NCBI GenBank assembly: GCA_034440235.1 | Contig: JAWXBR010000013.1 | Location: 59,411 to 123,410 of the forward strand | Source of the DNA: JAWXBR01 sp034440235 | Lineage (GTDB): Bacteria; Bacteroidota; Ignavibacteria; Kapaibacteriales; Kapaibacteriaceae | DNA length: 64,000 nt | Reading direction: 5' to 3' | Part shown: positions 52,501 to 59,418 of the stretch, piece after piece | Layout of the letters: each line of letters opens with the position of its first letter | Position numbering within the stretch: position 1 is the first letter of the stretch | Notes under the pieces: model-generated | Told to the model about the DNA's origin: nothing | The model's input: the letters and a program-made list of their open reading frames with translations, nothing else | The model's database searches: none | Made by a program: the position numbers and the translations under genes

Positions 52501-52974
52501 CGGCGCAGCATACTCAACATCAGGGTTGTTCATCAAACGTTTGCACAAGTCAAATGGGTCGAGTGCTTCGTCGTAGCGGATTACATATAAACGGTCGAGT
52601 CCAGATGCTATCGCTTCTTGTGAGCGCACATCAGTAGCGCTCGTCGGAGACATTGCAAGTGAAATGTCTTTTACTTTCAAACCCTGCAGGTCGATGTTCA
52701 CAGAACTATTCGACAGCGTCCTGTCGCCCTTGATCATGCCGTACGTCTTCTTTGTGAGCACATAGACAACGCCAGGCTGAATGGTGTTGGTGGCAGGACG
52801 TGACATCACAAACCGACGCGCTGGTTGTGCCATTCCATTTGAAAGCGTACGAGCTGGCATGTCTACAACATAACCGTCTAGACCCGGAAGAGTACGTGCA
52901 TCGAGATGAAGCACCGAGCAAACGCTCAGAACCACAATGAGGAGGAATAAATGCAAGTGTCGTTGTCGCTTCAT
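49573..52974 (-). CDS. Subtilisin-like S8 protease with T9SS domain
   Basis: 1133 residues. Signal peptide, then a propeptide. The S8 catalytic triad is Asp203 (AIIDTGVDW), His278 (AHGTVVAG) and Ser436 (GTSFSSPVVAG). A long beta region with sialidase-like Asp boxes (NGGSSWSP, NGGSTWTQ) follows. The C-terminal T9SS type A domain has SVWPNPAQDILNVSV and IRNLASGAYRVRV. It is an exported extracellular or surface protease. The ATG overlaps the stop of the upstream C25-like gene (ATGA). Confidence 0.93.
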   Translation of the reverse strand: MKRQRHLHLFLLIVVLSVCSVLHLDARTLPGLDGYVVDMPARTLSNGMAQPARRFVMSRPATNTIQPGVVYVLTKKTYGMIKGDRTLSNSSVNIDLQGLKVKDISLAMSPTSATDVRSQEAIASGLDRLYVIRYDEALDPFDLCKRLMNNPDVEYAAPARIHQLSFTPNDPRLGQQSYLNKIKVPQAWDVTKGSSDILIAIIDTGVDWMHEDLAANIWTNPGEIAGNNIDDDNNGYIDDVRGWDFVGNVSPAEAQSGILRPDADPRQLGSSWTDGQAHGTVVAGNAAAVTNNAKGVSGIASNCKILAIKVASDNPGQTGIIEGYTAIRYAADMGADVINCSWGGYGADPAAQTFIDYAISKGAVVVAAAGNNGVNMNNNPHAPASLDGVLSVGSVNGSDQPSWFSNYGYANTTYAPGENPLSTFPGNQYKGLSGTSFSSPVVAGVVALVRSVHPDWTPAQVIMQIRMTNDPVAGVTGANKPLYFGRINAERAVKVNASFTSGERVPGIGLTSISVDGGQKITSFTEATIRLDFSNALADAQDVIVSVQISDPNIELLSAPDINVGDMPRNGTANATVRVRLKPGYPWFKGLLNVGLNLRSAITSNFAFVSIPVELQTTNTYTGSGPVEGITFTQATITTDQTVWGTGPLGGVGFLIRGAGATSSSFTYLPVVPTALDAISATVGVIGSSDATSATILTTNNGGSSWSPVVVTGFAKTVDAAKLYDANNGLFIGTGASTKFAIGRTSNGGSTWTQSVGAPQMSAGEQVARGTAYFYKGNSWFGTTNGRVLRSTNRGDIWTAANLSLGAGVIESIAFRDSVNGVLLYRTGAALDSPKRIASSTNGGASWTKNVFDPATLGINATFVTSPSENHVALVGSFGEVFGSDNEGTSWQTILSQASGNVMMGKGLKIQGQHAVLFAGSQLGVLTYRYSGPNAVRTLIFSVQTTDFGTVNVGQSRQKFIKVVNPGEGDVTIDTVIIIPDNGAQAGGFVVSVPLSPTILGSDDDQFGVRFSSSDSGSFGATILVVSDATTDTIRTRVTAYSQAVTDVAEEGQHNLSVWPNPAQDILNVSVDASVNSITIVDARGTVVASVVLAQDAAHVPHRLDIRNLASGAYRVRVASLSGVQSIPLIISR

Positions 52975-55082
52975 TGAATGTATATCTTAAAGGGAGTAAA
53001 AGTCTTCGTAATAGCGTGCACAGCTTTAAAGTTACGGACGAAATACACTCCAGTTCTTAGCTGGGTGGGTACTTGTGCTCGTAGGTCAGAACCAGAACAC
53101 ATGAAGGTGAGAGAGCACAACTCCCTGCCTTGTAGGTCGAATAGGCTGGCAGTCGTCGGAACGCACGAGGCACCCTCGATAACGATCGAACCATCGACGT
53201 AGTGCGCCCGCACTTGTGCCGCCCCATTATCGGCTACGCTGCTGACGTCACGAGAGCCGATAAGCCCCCTCCCAAGAATTGGAGTGAACGACGATTGGTC
53301 AAGGGTCCCGAACAAGGGGCGAACTCGCACATAGCGAGAGCCTGGGGGCAACTGAAGTGTGATCGAGACCCGAGGTGTGGTTTTCCCCGTTCCCTTGTTT
53401 GCAACAATTGTCATGGGTTTACTGAGCGAAACTCCAGCTTCGATAATAAACGTTAACGCGTCGTCAATTCCATTCCATTCAAGAATGGTGCTATCGTTTC
53501 TTTCGGTGATGCTCAGTTCGCCAGTCATCGCAGGTGCAGGCATACGAAGTGTTGGGTCGCCGAGCAGATTGATGTGAATGCCACGCTGACCGTATGCATA
53601 GTCTGAGCCTTCGCCTGTTGCTTTCGAATAAATCGTAGCAGAACGATAGGTGCCCGCATTGTTTATCGAGCCACGCGTTACTTCACCAAGCGAGTGCATG
53701 GCAGCAAGCGGGTGGAGGACCCAATCTGGACGTCCAGACCATGCACACGTAAGAACGTTGCCCGGGTTCGCGAGCGCTGCACGCATGATATTGTCCTCGC
53801 TATCGATATCTGCGAAGTAGCTGCCAAAAAGCCAGATGAACGAACTGCGAATTGGTTTGGTAACGAACTCTGTTGTGTTTGCAATGCCATCGCAATGATC
53901 ATAACCACCGCCACCACATCCGTATGCTAAGAGAGTTGGAACGGTGTCGAGAAATTCTCCATTCGACACTCTATTGCTTCCTGTGATCGGCGAAAATCCA
54001 CGCCATGCTCCGGCAGCAAATGCTTCGACTAATCGTTGCTGGTCATCTTCGGATGTAAACGCACCAAAGTTGTCGTCGATGCGTGCACTCGTATCAAAAC
54101 GCGTTGCCTTTGTTCTGTATGCGTGTACGCGATCGAAGTATTGATCGAGCAATTGAATTTCTCGTCCTCGGCTAGTACTGGTTGTACCGAAGGCAGGCAG
54201 GTTGCGCATATCTACGCGTCCAATACATAGCTCGGCGTCGGTTGGAATTTGACTTTGGTCGTACTTAGAATCACTGGGCACGTTTTTATTCTGGATGCGT
54301 TTTGCTCGTATTGAGTCGCTGATGTCGACGGTCTCATCCGTCCATTGCTCATCGGACGGAATTCCACGTGACGTTTCGATGTCTGCGTAACGAGCATCGG
54401 AGGACCATGCACCACCGTGTTCGGTGTGGCCGTCGGGTTGGACGTTCGGACCCGATTCGGTGAAGCCCCCGCTGTAGGCATAGGGAACATTGCCAACGAT
54501 TAGTACATGGGTTAGCGCAGCGCCAGAGGAGGTGTCATTATACGACTTAGCAATCTCGTGATACAGACTATCGACAGGTATTTTCCCATCGGAATCAATC
54601 AGCAGATATTGAACGATCCAGCCTTCACGCTCGACATCATCTCTCCATGTACCAACGGATCTGCTGAGAAAGTCTAGGCCCATCTCGCGATCAATCACTA
54701 GCAGCACACGTCCCGGACGCTGCCAGCGTGCGAGATCGCCGGTACCGTGCCCCAAAAAATATCCAAAGGCACTAATTGGTTTGCCATCTGCACCGATTGT
54801 CCGTTTCTCCAGCTCGAGTTCTGTCCAATCGAGACTCGGAGGAATTACAAAGAGGTCTTCGCTCTCGTTTGTCAATGTATCGTAGTCTCTCCATGGCTGA
54901 GTTTCCAGCGAACGTACTCGTATGTAATACGTCGCGGGCGTGCTGTCGCGTGGCCATGTGATGCCGAACTGTCCGAGCACTCTCTCTAGAGAGAGCAACA
55001 CCGCATAATCGCGTGATGTCTGGGCCGAGGCTTGAACAATCAGAGAAAACACAGCGAGAACGAACAAAATAATGATGCGCAT
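52971..55082 (-). CDS. Gingipain (C25)-like secreted protein, probably catalytically altered
   Basis: 703 residues. Signal peptide ends QASAQT. The central region follows the C25 caspase-like outline (VLLVIDREM, LTHVLIVGNVPYAY, DAELCIGRVDMRN, INLLGDPTLRMPAP). The catalytic His position reads AYGCGGGGYDH rather than GHG, and the loop that should hold Cys reads FIWLFGSYFADI. Peptidase activity is therefore doubtful. A T9SS-like C-terminus is present (SLFDLQGRELC, LRTGVYFVRN). It is translationally coupled to a subtilisin. Confidence 0.65.
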   Translation of the reverse strand: MRIIILFVLAVFSLIVQASAQTSRDYAVLLSLERVLGQFGITWPRDSTPATYYIRVRSLETQPWRDYDTLTNESEDLFVIPPSLDWTELELEKRTIGADGKPISAFGYFLGHGTGDLARWQRPGRVLLVIDREMGLDFLSRSVGTWRDDVEREGWIVQYLLIDSDGKIPVDSLYHEIAKSYNDTSSGAALTHVLIVGNVPYAYSGGFTESGPNVQPDGHTEHGGAWSSDARYADIETSRGIPSDEQWTDETVDISDSIRAKRIQNKNVPSDSKYDQSQIPTDAELCIGRVDMRNLPAFGTTSTSRGREIQLLDQYFDRVHAYRTKATRFDTSARIDDNFGAFTSEDDQQRLVEAFAAGAWRGFSPITGSNRVSNGEFLDTVPTLLAYGCGGGGYDHCDGIANTTEFVTKPIRSSFIWLFGSYFADIDSEDNIMRAALANPGNVLTCAWSGRPDWVLHPLAAMHSLGEVTRGSINNAGTYRSATIYSKATGEGSDYAYGQRGIHINLLGDPTLRMPAPAMTGELSITERNDSTILEWNGIDDALTFIIEAGVSLSKPMTIVANKGTGKTTPRVSITLQLPPGSRYVRVRPLFGTLDQSSFTPILGRGLIGSRDVSSVADNGAAQVRAHYVDGSIVIEGASCVPTTASLFDLQGRELCSLTFMCSGSDLRAQVPTQLRTGVYFVRNFKAVHAITKTFTPFKIYIQ

Positions 55083-55146
55083 ACATGCAATGTCGCACAG
55101 TTCGCTCCAAATGCAGTAGTTTTCGGCCTTCCCACATAGACACCGC

Positions 55147-55932
55147 ATGCTAGGTCCTTTTTTCGCCCGTGTGGGCAGGTTAGTTATCAATGCTCTAACC
55201 GAAGTCGGACAAATTGTCCTGCTTCTGATAGGCATTGTCCGCTATTTCCCTCGTGTGTTACACGATCGTGGCCTTGTTTTCGAGCAATTAAAGATTGTCG
55301 GCTCTGACTCGCTGCCCCTGGTTATTCTCATTGGTTCGTTTACCGGTGCAATTGCAGCACTACAGGCAACAGACCTCTTCGAGAAATTCAACCTCATATC
55401 GCTGGCACGTCCGTTCATCGGTGGCTCTATCGCCACTGCTGTTTTCACCGAACTAACTCCGGTTCTCACGGCACTGGTAATTGCTGGTCGTGTAGGCGGC
55501 GCGATAGCTGCGCAGCTCGGTACGATGCAGGTCTCAGAACAAATAGACGCCATGGAGATGATGGCTATCGACAAAAAAAGATACCTGGGCATGCCTCGCA
55601 TCGTTGCAGCAATTCTTATGATGCCAATACTTGCCGTATTTAGCAATGTCGTTGCGCTTACAGGGGCATATCTGTTGTCGATGTATCAATTTGATTTTTC
55701 TGCGAATACGTTTTTCAATTCCATTCAACAGTATTTCCGGATGTCAGAGATCATCACTGGCCTAAGTAAGTCATTCATTTTTGGTGGATGGACAGCGCTG
55801 ATAGGATGTCATGTAGGATTTCAGACGCAAGGCGGAGCAGAAGGTGTGGGCGCAAGCACTGTTCGCGCATTCACAATTTCGGCTGCAGGCATTCTAATAA
55901 TTGATGCGCTGTTTGGCATCATGTTCTCGTAA
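55147..55932 (+). CDS. MlaE-family ABC transporter permease
   Basis: 261 residues, five to six membrane segments. SFTGAIAALQATDLFEKFNL, then VAGRVGGAIAAQLGTMQVSEQ (read here as IAGRVGGAIAAQLGTM) and ALFGIMFS at the end are typical of MlaE/YrbE permeases, which move phospholipids between inner and outer membrane. The partner ATPase and MCE protein are not adjacent. Its 3' end overlaps a convergent gene by 39 bases. Confidence 0.9.
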   Translation: MLGPFFARVGRLVINALTEVGQIVLLLIGIVRYFPRVLHDRGLVFEQLKIVGSDSLPLVILIGSFTGAIAALQATDLFEKFNLISLARPFIGGSIATAVFTELTPVLTALVIAGRVGGAIAAQLGTMQVSEQIDAMEMMAIDKKRYLGMPRIVAAILMMPILAVFSNVVALTGAYLLSMYQFDFSANTFFNSIQQYFRMSEIITGLSKSFIFGGWTALIGCHVGFQTQGGAEGVGASTVRAFTISAAGILIIDALFGIMFS

Positions 55933-57057
55933 AGCCGACAGAGCGCGTCGAGTACTCAACGCAACAACAATTGTCACGAGTAGGATTACAAGTGCAGTTG
56001 AACAGTAGTAAGCGTATGTCGTCGTAACAGAATCGCCAACGTATGTGAAGGGCGACCAATGCACAAAAAGTGGGTTCAGCGTGCAGATGAGTCCGGCTGC
56101 GACTATAAAAATATTTACTGACCCTGATTTGCCTATATCCAGAACACGTGCAGTAATCAGGTAGAACACAACCATTGCAGGCGCTACCAGACGCTCGGTA
56201 TCAGCGCCAAGAAAACTAGAGGCGACCACAAGCACAACCAACACCATAAGATGTGGATTGCTCCGCAACACAGTGCTTGTTTGTCTAAAGAAATAAAAAG
56301 GTATAAGACTAATCGGCGCTGCCGCAAAGAGTCCCAGGCGTATCCATGTTTCTGCATTCGTGAACTTGTACGCATTCTCAACGAGCATTGCCGCTAGACT
56401 CCATTCTGCATTCGAAGCAGGCACACCCATCCGCACTGCCATTGCTGCAAGCACAGCAGGTATACACGCAGCAGTCCATTTCCACACAACCGTCCTATCG
56501 CGTGACCATTCTTTCCATATCACGTAGGAAAACGCAACGGGCAGCATAATCAAGCATGGCTCACGCGTTAGCGCGCCTAGGATACTCGCGAGAACAAAGA
56601 CCCAAATTCTATTTCGTTCTATGGCTGTCAGCATTACAAGCATCAATGCAATTGCCAATGCATCGCATGTCTGAAACGGATTAAACACCACACCGCCCAA
56701 CACATGCTGCGAAATAATCGCAAGCGTGCCCATCGTGAGTGCGCTCAGTTCGCTAATGCCCTTGCCCACCAGATACCAATACAGAACAACGCCGGCGAAC
56801 AACACACATAGCGCAGAAACAACCGCGAAGCCCAGCCCCTCATTTCCAAGCCCCTTACCTGCAATGCCAGAGAGCCACGTTGGCAGAATGCGATAACAGA
56901 ACGGCGCTTCTTCGGCCATACTAATGCCAGGTGCCTCGGCAGCCATTACCCTGTAGTGCTTCAGGTCGATGTTGGCGTGCTTGCCTTGCCAGTCTACCGT
57001 GGCAAACCAGAAATGAGCAGCCGTAACAACCAGAGCTAGGATAATTAGGGGCTTCAT
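55894..57057 (-). CDS. Polytopic membrane protein, GT-C-like
   Basis: 387 residues, about ten membrane segments. The first periplasmic loop (YRVMAAEAPGISMAEEAPFC) and LGALTREPCLIMLP recall GT87/DUF2029-type polyprenyl-dependent glycosyltransferases, but no firm match can be claimed. A C-terminal basic tail is encoded in the region overlapping the convergent mlaE gene. ATG at 57057 gives a clean first segment. Confidence 0.55.
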   Translation of the reverse strand: MKPLIILALVVTAAHFWFATVDWQGKHANIDLKHYRVMAAEAPGISMAEEAPFCYRILPTWLSGIAGKGLGNEGLGFAVVSALCVLFAGVVLYWYLVGKGISELSALTMGTLAIISQHVLGGVVFNPFQTCDALAIALMLVMLTAIERNRIWVFVLASILGALTREPCLIMLPVAFSYVIWKEWSRDRTVVWKWTAACIPAVLAAMAVRMGVPASNAEWSLAAMLVENAYKFTNAETWIRLGLFAAAPISLIPFYFFRQTSTVLRSNPHLMVLVVLVVASSFLGADTERLVAPAMVVFYLITARVLDIGKSGSVNIFIVAAGLICTLNPLFVHWSPFTYVGDSVTTTYAYYCSTALVILLVTIVVALSTRRALSALREHDAKQRINY

Positions 57058-57208
57058 AGAGAGCAATTAAGGGGAAAGAGGAATAAAGGGAAGAGAGCCA
57101 TAAGAGGAAACGGTGGTATGTAGGGGTCAAGAAAGGGGTTTTTCGGACAAAATGTCAGTAGAACGGTAGAATTCTGTCAGAATGCTAGCCCCATTGCCAA
57201 ACTTTCAC

Positions 57209-57237
57209 TTGACGAGGCAATGTATTCCCTGTATTTT
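57209..57237 (+). promoter_or_regulatory. groES-groEL promoter
   Basis: TTGACG (57209-57214) and TATTTT (57232-57237) are 17 bases apart, just upstream of CIRCE. The second box also resembles the Bacteroidota TAnnTTTG (TATTTTCG). Confidence 0.6.
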
Positions 57238-57251
57238 CGCATCCCATTTCG

Positions 57252-57278
57252 TTAGCACTCTACGACGACGAGTGCTAA
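57252..57278 (+). promoter_or_regulatory. CIRCE operator (HrcA site)
   Basis: A perfect TTAGCACTC-N9-GAGTGCTAA inverted repeat, 28 bases before groES. HrcA binding represses groESL at normal temperature. hrcA is not in the window. Confidence 0.97.
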
Positions 57279-57306
57279 CAACTACAACTAACACTCGGAG
57301 TACGAC

Positions 57307-57594
57307 ATGAATTTGACCCCGTTGCACGATCGCGTGATTGTCAAGGCTGCACAAGCTGAAGACGTCACCAAGGGCGGCATCATCATCCCAGACACTGCTA
57401 AAGAAAAGCCTATGCAAGGCGAAATCGTTGCGGTTGGTGCTGGTAAGCAAGGCGAAGACGGCAAAGTAACGCCACTGCAAGTCAAGAAGGGCGACAAAGT
57501 TCTTTACGGCAAGTATGCGGGTACGGAAATCAACGTCGAGGGTGAGGAGTTCCTCATCATGCGCGAAGCTGACGTTTTTGCAATCATCAAGTAA
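57307..57594 (+). CDS. groES: Co-chaperonin GroES
   Basis: 95 residues, standard length. LHDRVIVKAAQAEDVTKGGI, then IPDTAKEKPMQGEIVAVGAG (mobile loop) and YGKYAGTEINVEGEEFLIMR are family hallmarks. It caps GroEL during folding. GGAG lies six bases before the ATG. It is co-transcribed with groEL under CIRCE control. Confidence 0.98.
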   Translation: MNLTPLHDRVIVKAAQAEDVTKGGIIIPDTAKEKPMQGEIVAVGAGKQGEDGKVTPLQVKKGDKVLYGKYAGTEINVEGEEFLIMREADVFAIIK

Positions 57595-57612
57595 CCAAAA
57601 GGAATATTAAAC

Positions 57613-59250
57613 ATGGCTAGCAAAATAATCACATTCGATGTTGATGCACGTGCGGCACTAAAGCGCGGCGTCGACCAACTCGCAGATGCAGTGAAGGTAA
57701 CACTTGGTCCGAAGGGACGCAATGTTGTTATCGACAAAAAGTTCGGCGCTCCAACCATCACCAAGGACGGTGTAACGGTAGCCAAGGAAATTGAACTCGA
57801 AGACCCAATCGAAAACCTCGGTGCAGCAATGGTGCGCGAAGTTGCTTCCAAGACCAGCGACATCGCTGGTGACGGTACAACAACAGCAACCGTTCTTGCT
57901 CAGGCTATCGTTGCTGAAGGCTTGAAGAACGTTACTGCGGGTGCAAACCCAATGGACTTGAAGCGCGGCATCGACTTGGCCGTGAAGTCAGTGCATGAAG
58001 GTCTAACGCAACTAAGCCGCAAGGTTTCGGGCAAAAAAGAAATCGCTCAGGTTGGTACGATCTCTGCAAACAACGACTCTACGATTGGCAACCTCATTGC
58101 AGATGCCATGGACAAGGTTGGCAAGGACGGCGTTATTACTGTAGAAGAAGCTAAGGGCACCGACACGTCGATGGATGTTGTAGAAGGTATGCAGTTCGAT
58201 CGTGGCTATCTCTCGCCATACTTCGTAACAGACCCAGACACAATGGAATGTGTTCTCGAAAACCCATACATCCTTATCCATGACAAGAAGATTGGCGCCA
58301 TCAAGGACCTTCTTCCAATCCTTGAAAAGACAGCACAAGGCGGACGCTCATTACTCATCATCGCTGAAGACCTCGAAGGCGAAGCACTTGCAACTCTTGT
58401 TGTAAACCGTCTACGTGGCACGCTCAAGGTTGCTGCCGTTAAGGCACCAGGCTTCGGTGATCGTCGCAAGGCAATGCTCGAAGACATCGCAGTTCTAACC
58501 GGGGGTATGGTTATCTCCGACGAAAAGGGCTTTAAGCTCGAAACCGCGGCACTAACACACCTCGGAACAGCAAAGCGCATCACTATCGACAAAGACACCA
58601 CGACAATCGTCGAAGGTGCTGGCTCTGGTGATGACATCAAGAAGCGTATCAGCGAAATCAAATCGCAAGTCGAAAAAACCACAAGCGATTACGACCGCGA
58701 AAAACTTCAAGAACGTCTTGCCAAGCTCGCCGGTGGTGTAGCTGTTCTTAAGATTGGTGCAGCAACAGAAGTTGAAATGAAAGAAAAGAAGGCTCGTGTA
58801 GAAGATGCACTACATGCAACACGTGCTGCTGTAGAAGAAGGCATTGTTCCAGGTGGTGGAGTTGCGTACCTGCGCTGCCTCACAAACCTCGAAGCACTCA
58901 AGCCAGAAAACGACGACCAACGCACGGGTATCAACATCATCCGTCGTGCAGTCGAAGCACCAATTCGCACGATTCTGGCCAATGCCGGACTCGAAGCATC
59001 GGTGATAATCAATAAGGTTAAAGAAGGCGCCGGCTCCTTCGGCTACAACGCGTACACCGAGACGTTCGAAGATCTCTTCGAATCTGGTGTCATCGATCCT
59101 ACTAAGGTTGCTCGCGTTGCCCTCGAAAACGCAGCATCGGTAGCATCGCTCCTCATCACAACCGAAGCCACCATCGTTGAACGTCCAGAAAAGAACGCCC
59201 CAGCAGGCGGCGGCGGACATCAGCACGGCGGCGGCATGGACATGTATTAA
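57613..59250 (+). CDS. groEL: Chaperonin GroEL
   Basis: 545 residues. KVTLGPKGRNVVIDKKFGAP, then GDGTTTATVLAQAIV (ATP site) and the C-terminal His/Gly/Met tail GGGHQHGGGMDMY mark Hsp60. It forms the 14-mer folding chamber. A hairpin terminator follows. No second groEL is in the window. Confidence 0.98.
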   Translation: MASKIITFDVDARAALKRGVDQLADAVKVTLGPKGRNVVIDKKFGAPTITKDGVTVAKEIELEDPIENLGAAMVREVASKTSDIAGDGTTTATVLAQAIVAEGLKNVTAGANPMDLKRGIDLAVKSVHEGLTQLSRKVSGKKEIAQVGTISANNDSTIGNLIADAMDKVGKDGVITVEEAKGTDTSMDVVEGMQFDRGYLSPYFVTDPDTMECVLENPYILIHDKKIGAIKDLLPILEKTAQGGRSLLIIAEDLEGEALATLVVNRLRGTLKVAAVKAPGFGDRRKAMLEDIAVLTGGMVISDEKGFKLETAALTHLGTAKRITIDKDTTTIVEGAGSGDDIKKRISEIKSQVEKTTSDYDREKLQERLAKLAGGVAVLKIGAATEVEMKEKKARVEDALHATRAAVEEGIVPGGGVAYLRCLTNLEALKPENDDQRTGINIIRRAVEAPIRTILANAGLEASVIINKVKEGAGSFGYNAYTETFEDLFESGVIDPTKVARVALENAASVASLLITTEATIVERPEKNAPAGGGGHQHGGGMDMY

Positions 59251-59318
59251 GAATCGCTCGAAGCGATTCCAGCCTGATGCTCGCTCGCGTGTAACATCAA
59301 ACTGAGTCATCTACAATT

Positions 59319-59357
59319 AAGCCCGCATTACTCTAAGTAGTGTGGGCTTGTTTTTTG
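59319..59357 (+). terminator. groESL terminator
   Basis: AAGCCCGCATTACT and AGTAGTGTGGGCTT form a stem of about 14 bp with two G-U pairs. Six T follow, beginning at 59351. Confidence 0.85.
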
Positions 59358-59418
59358 TGCGATTGCATTGCCTATTTTCAAGGCTCCATTTCGTAAACGT
59401 CGTGCTTTTAGTCTCTCT

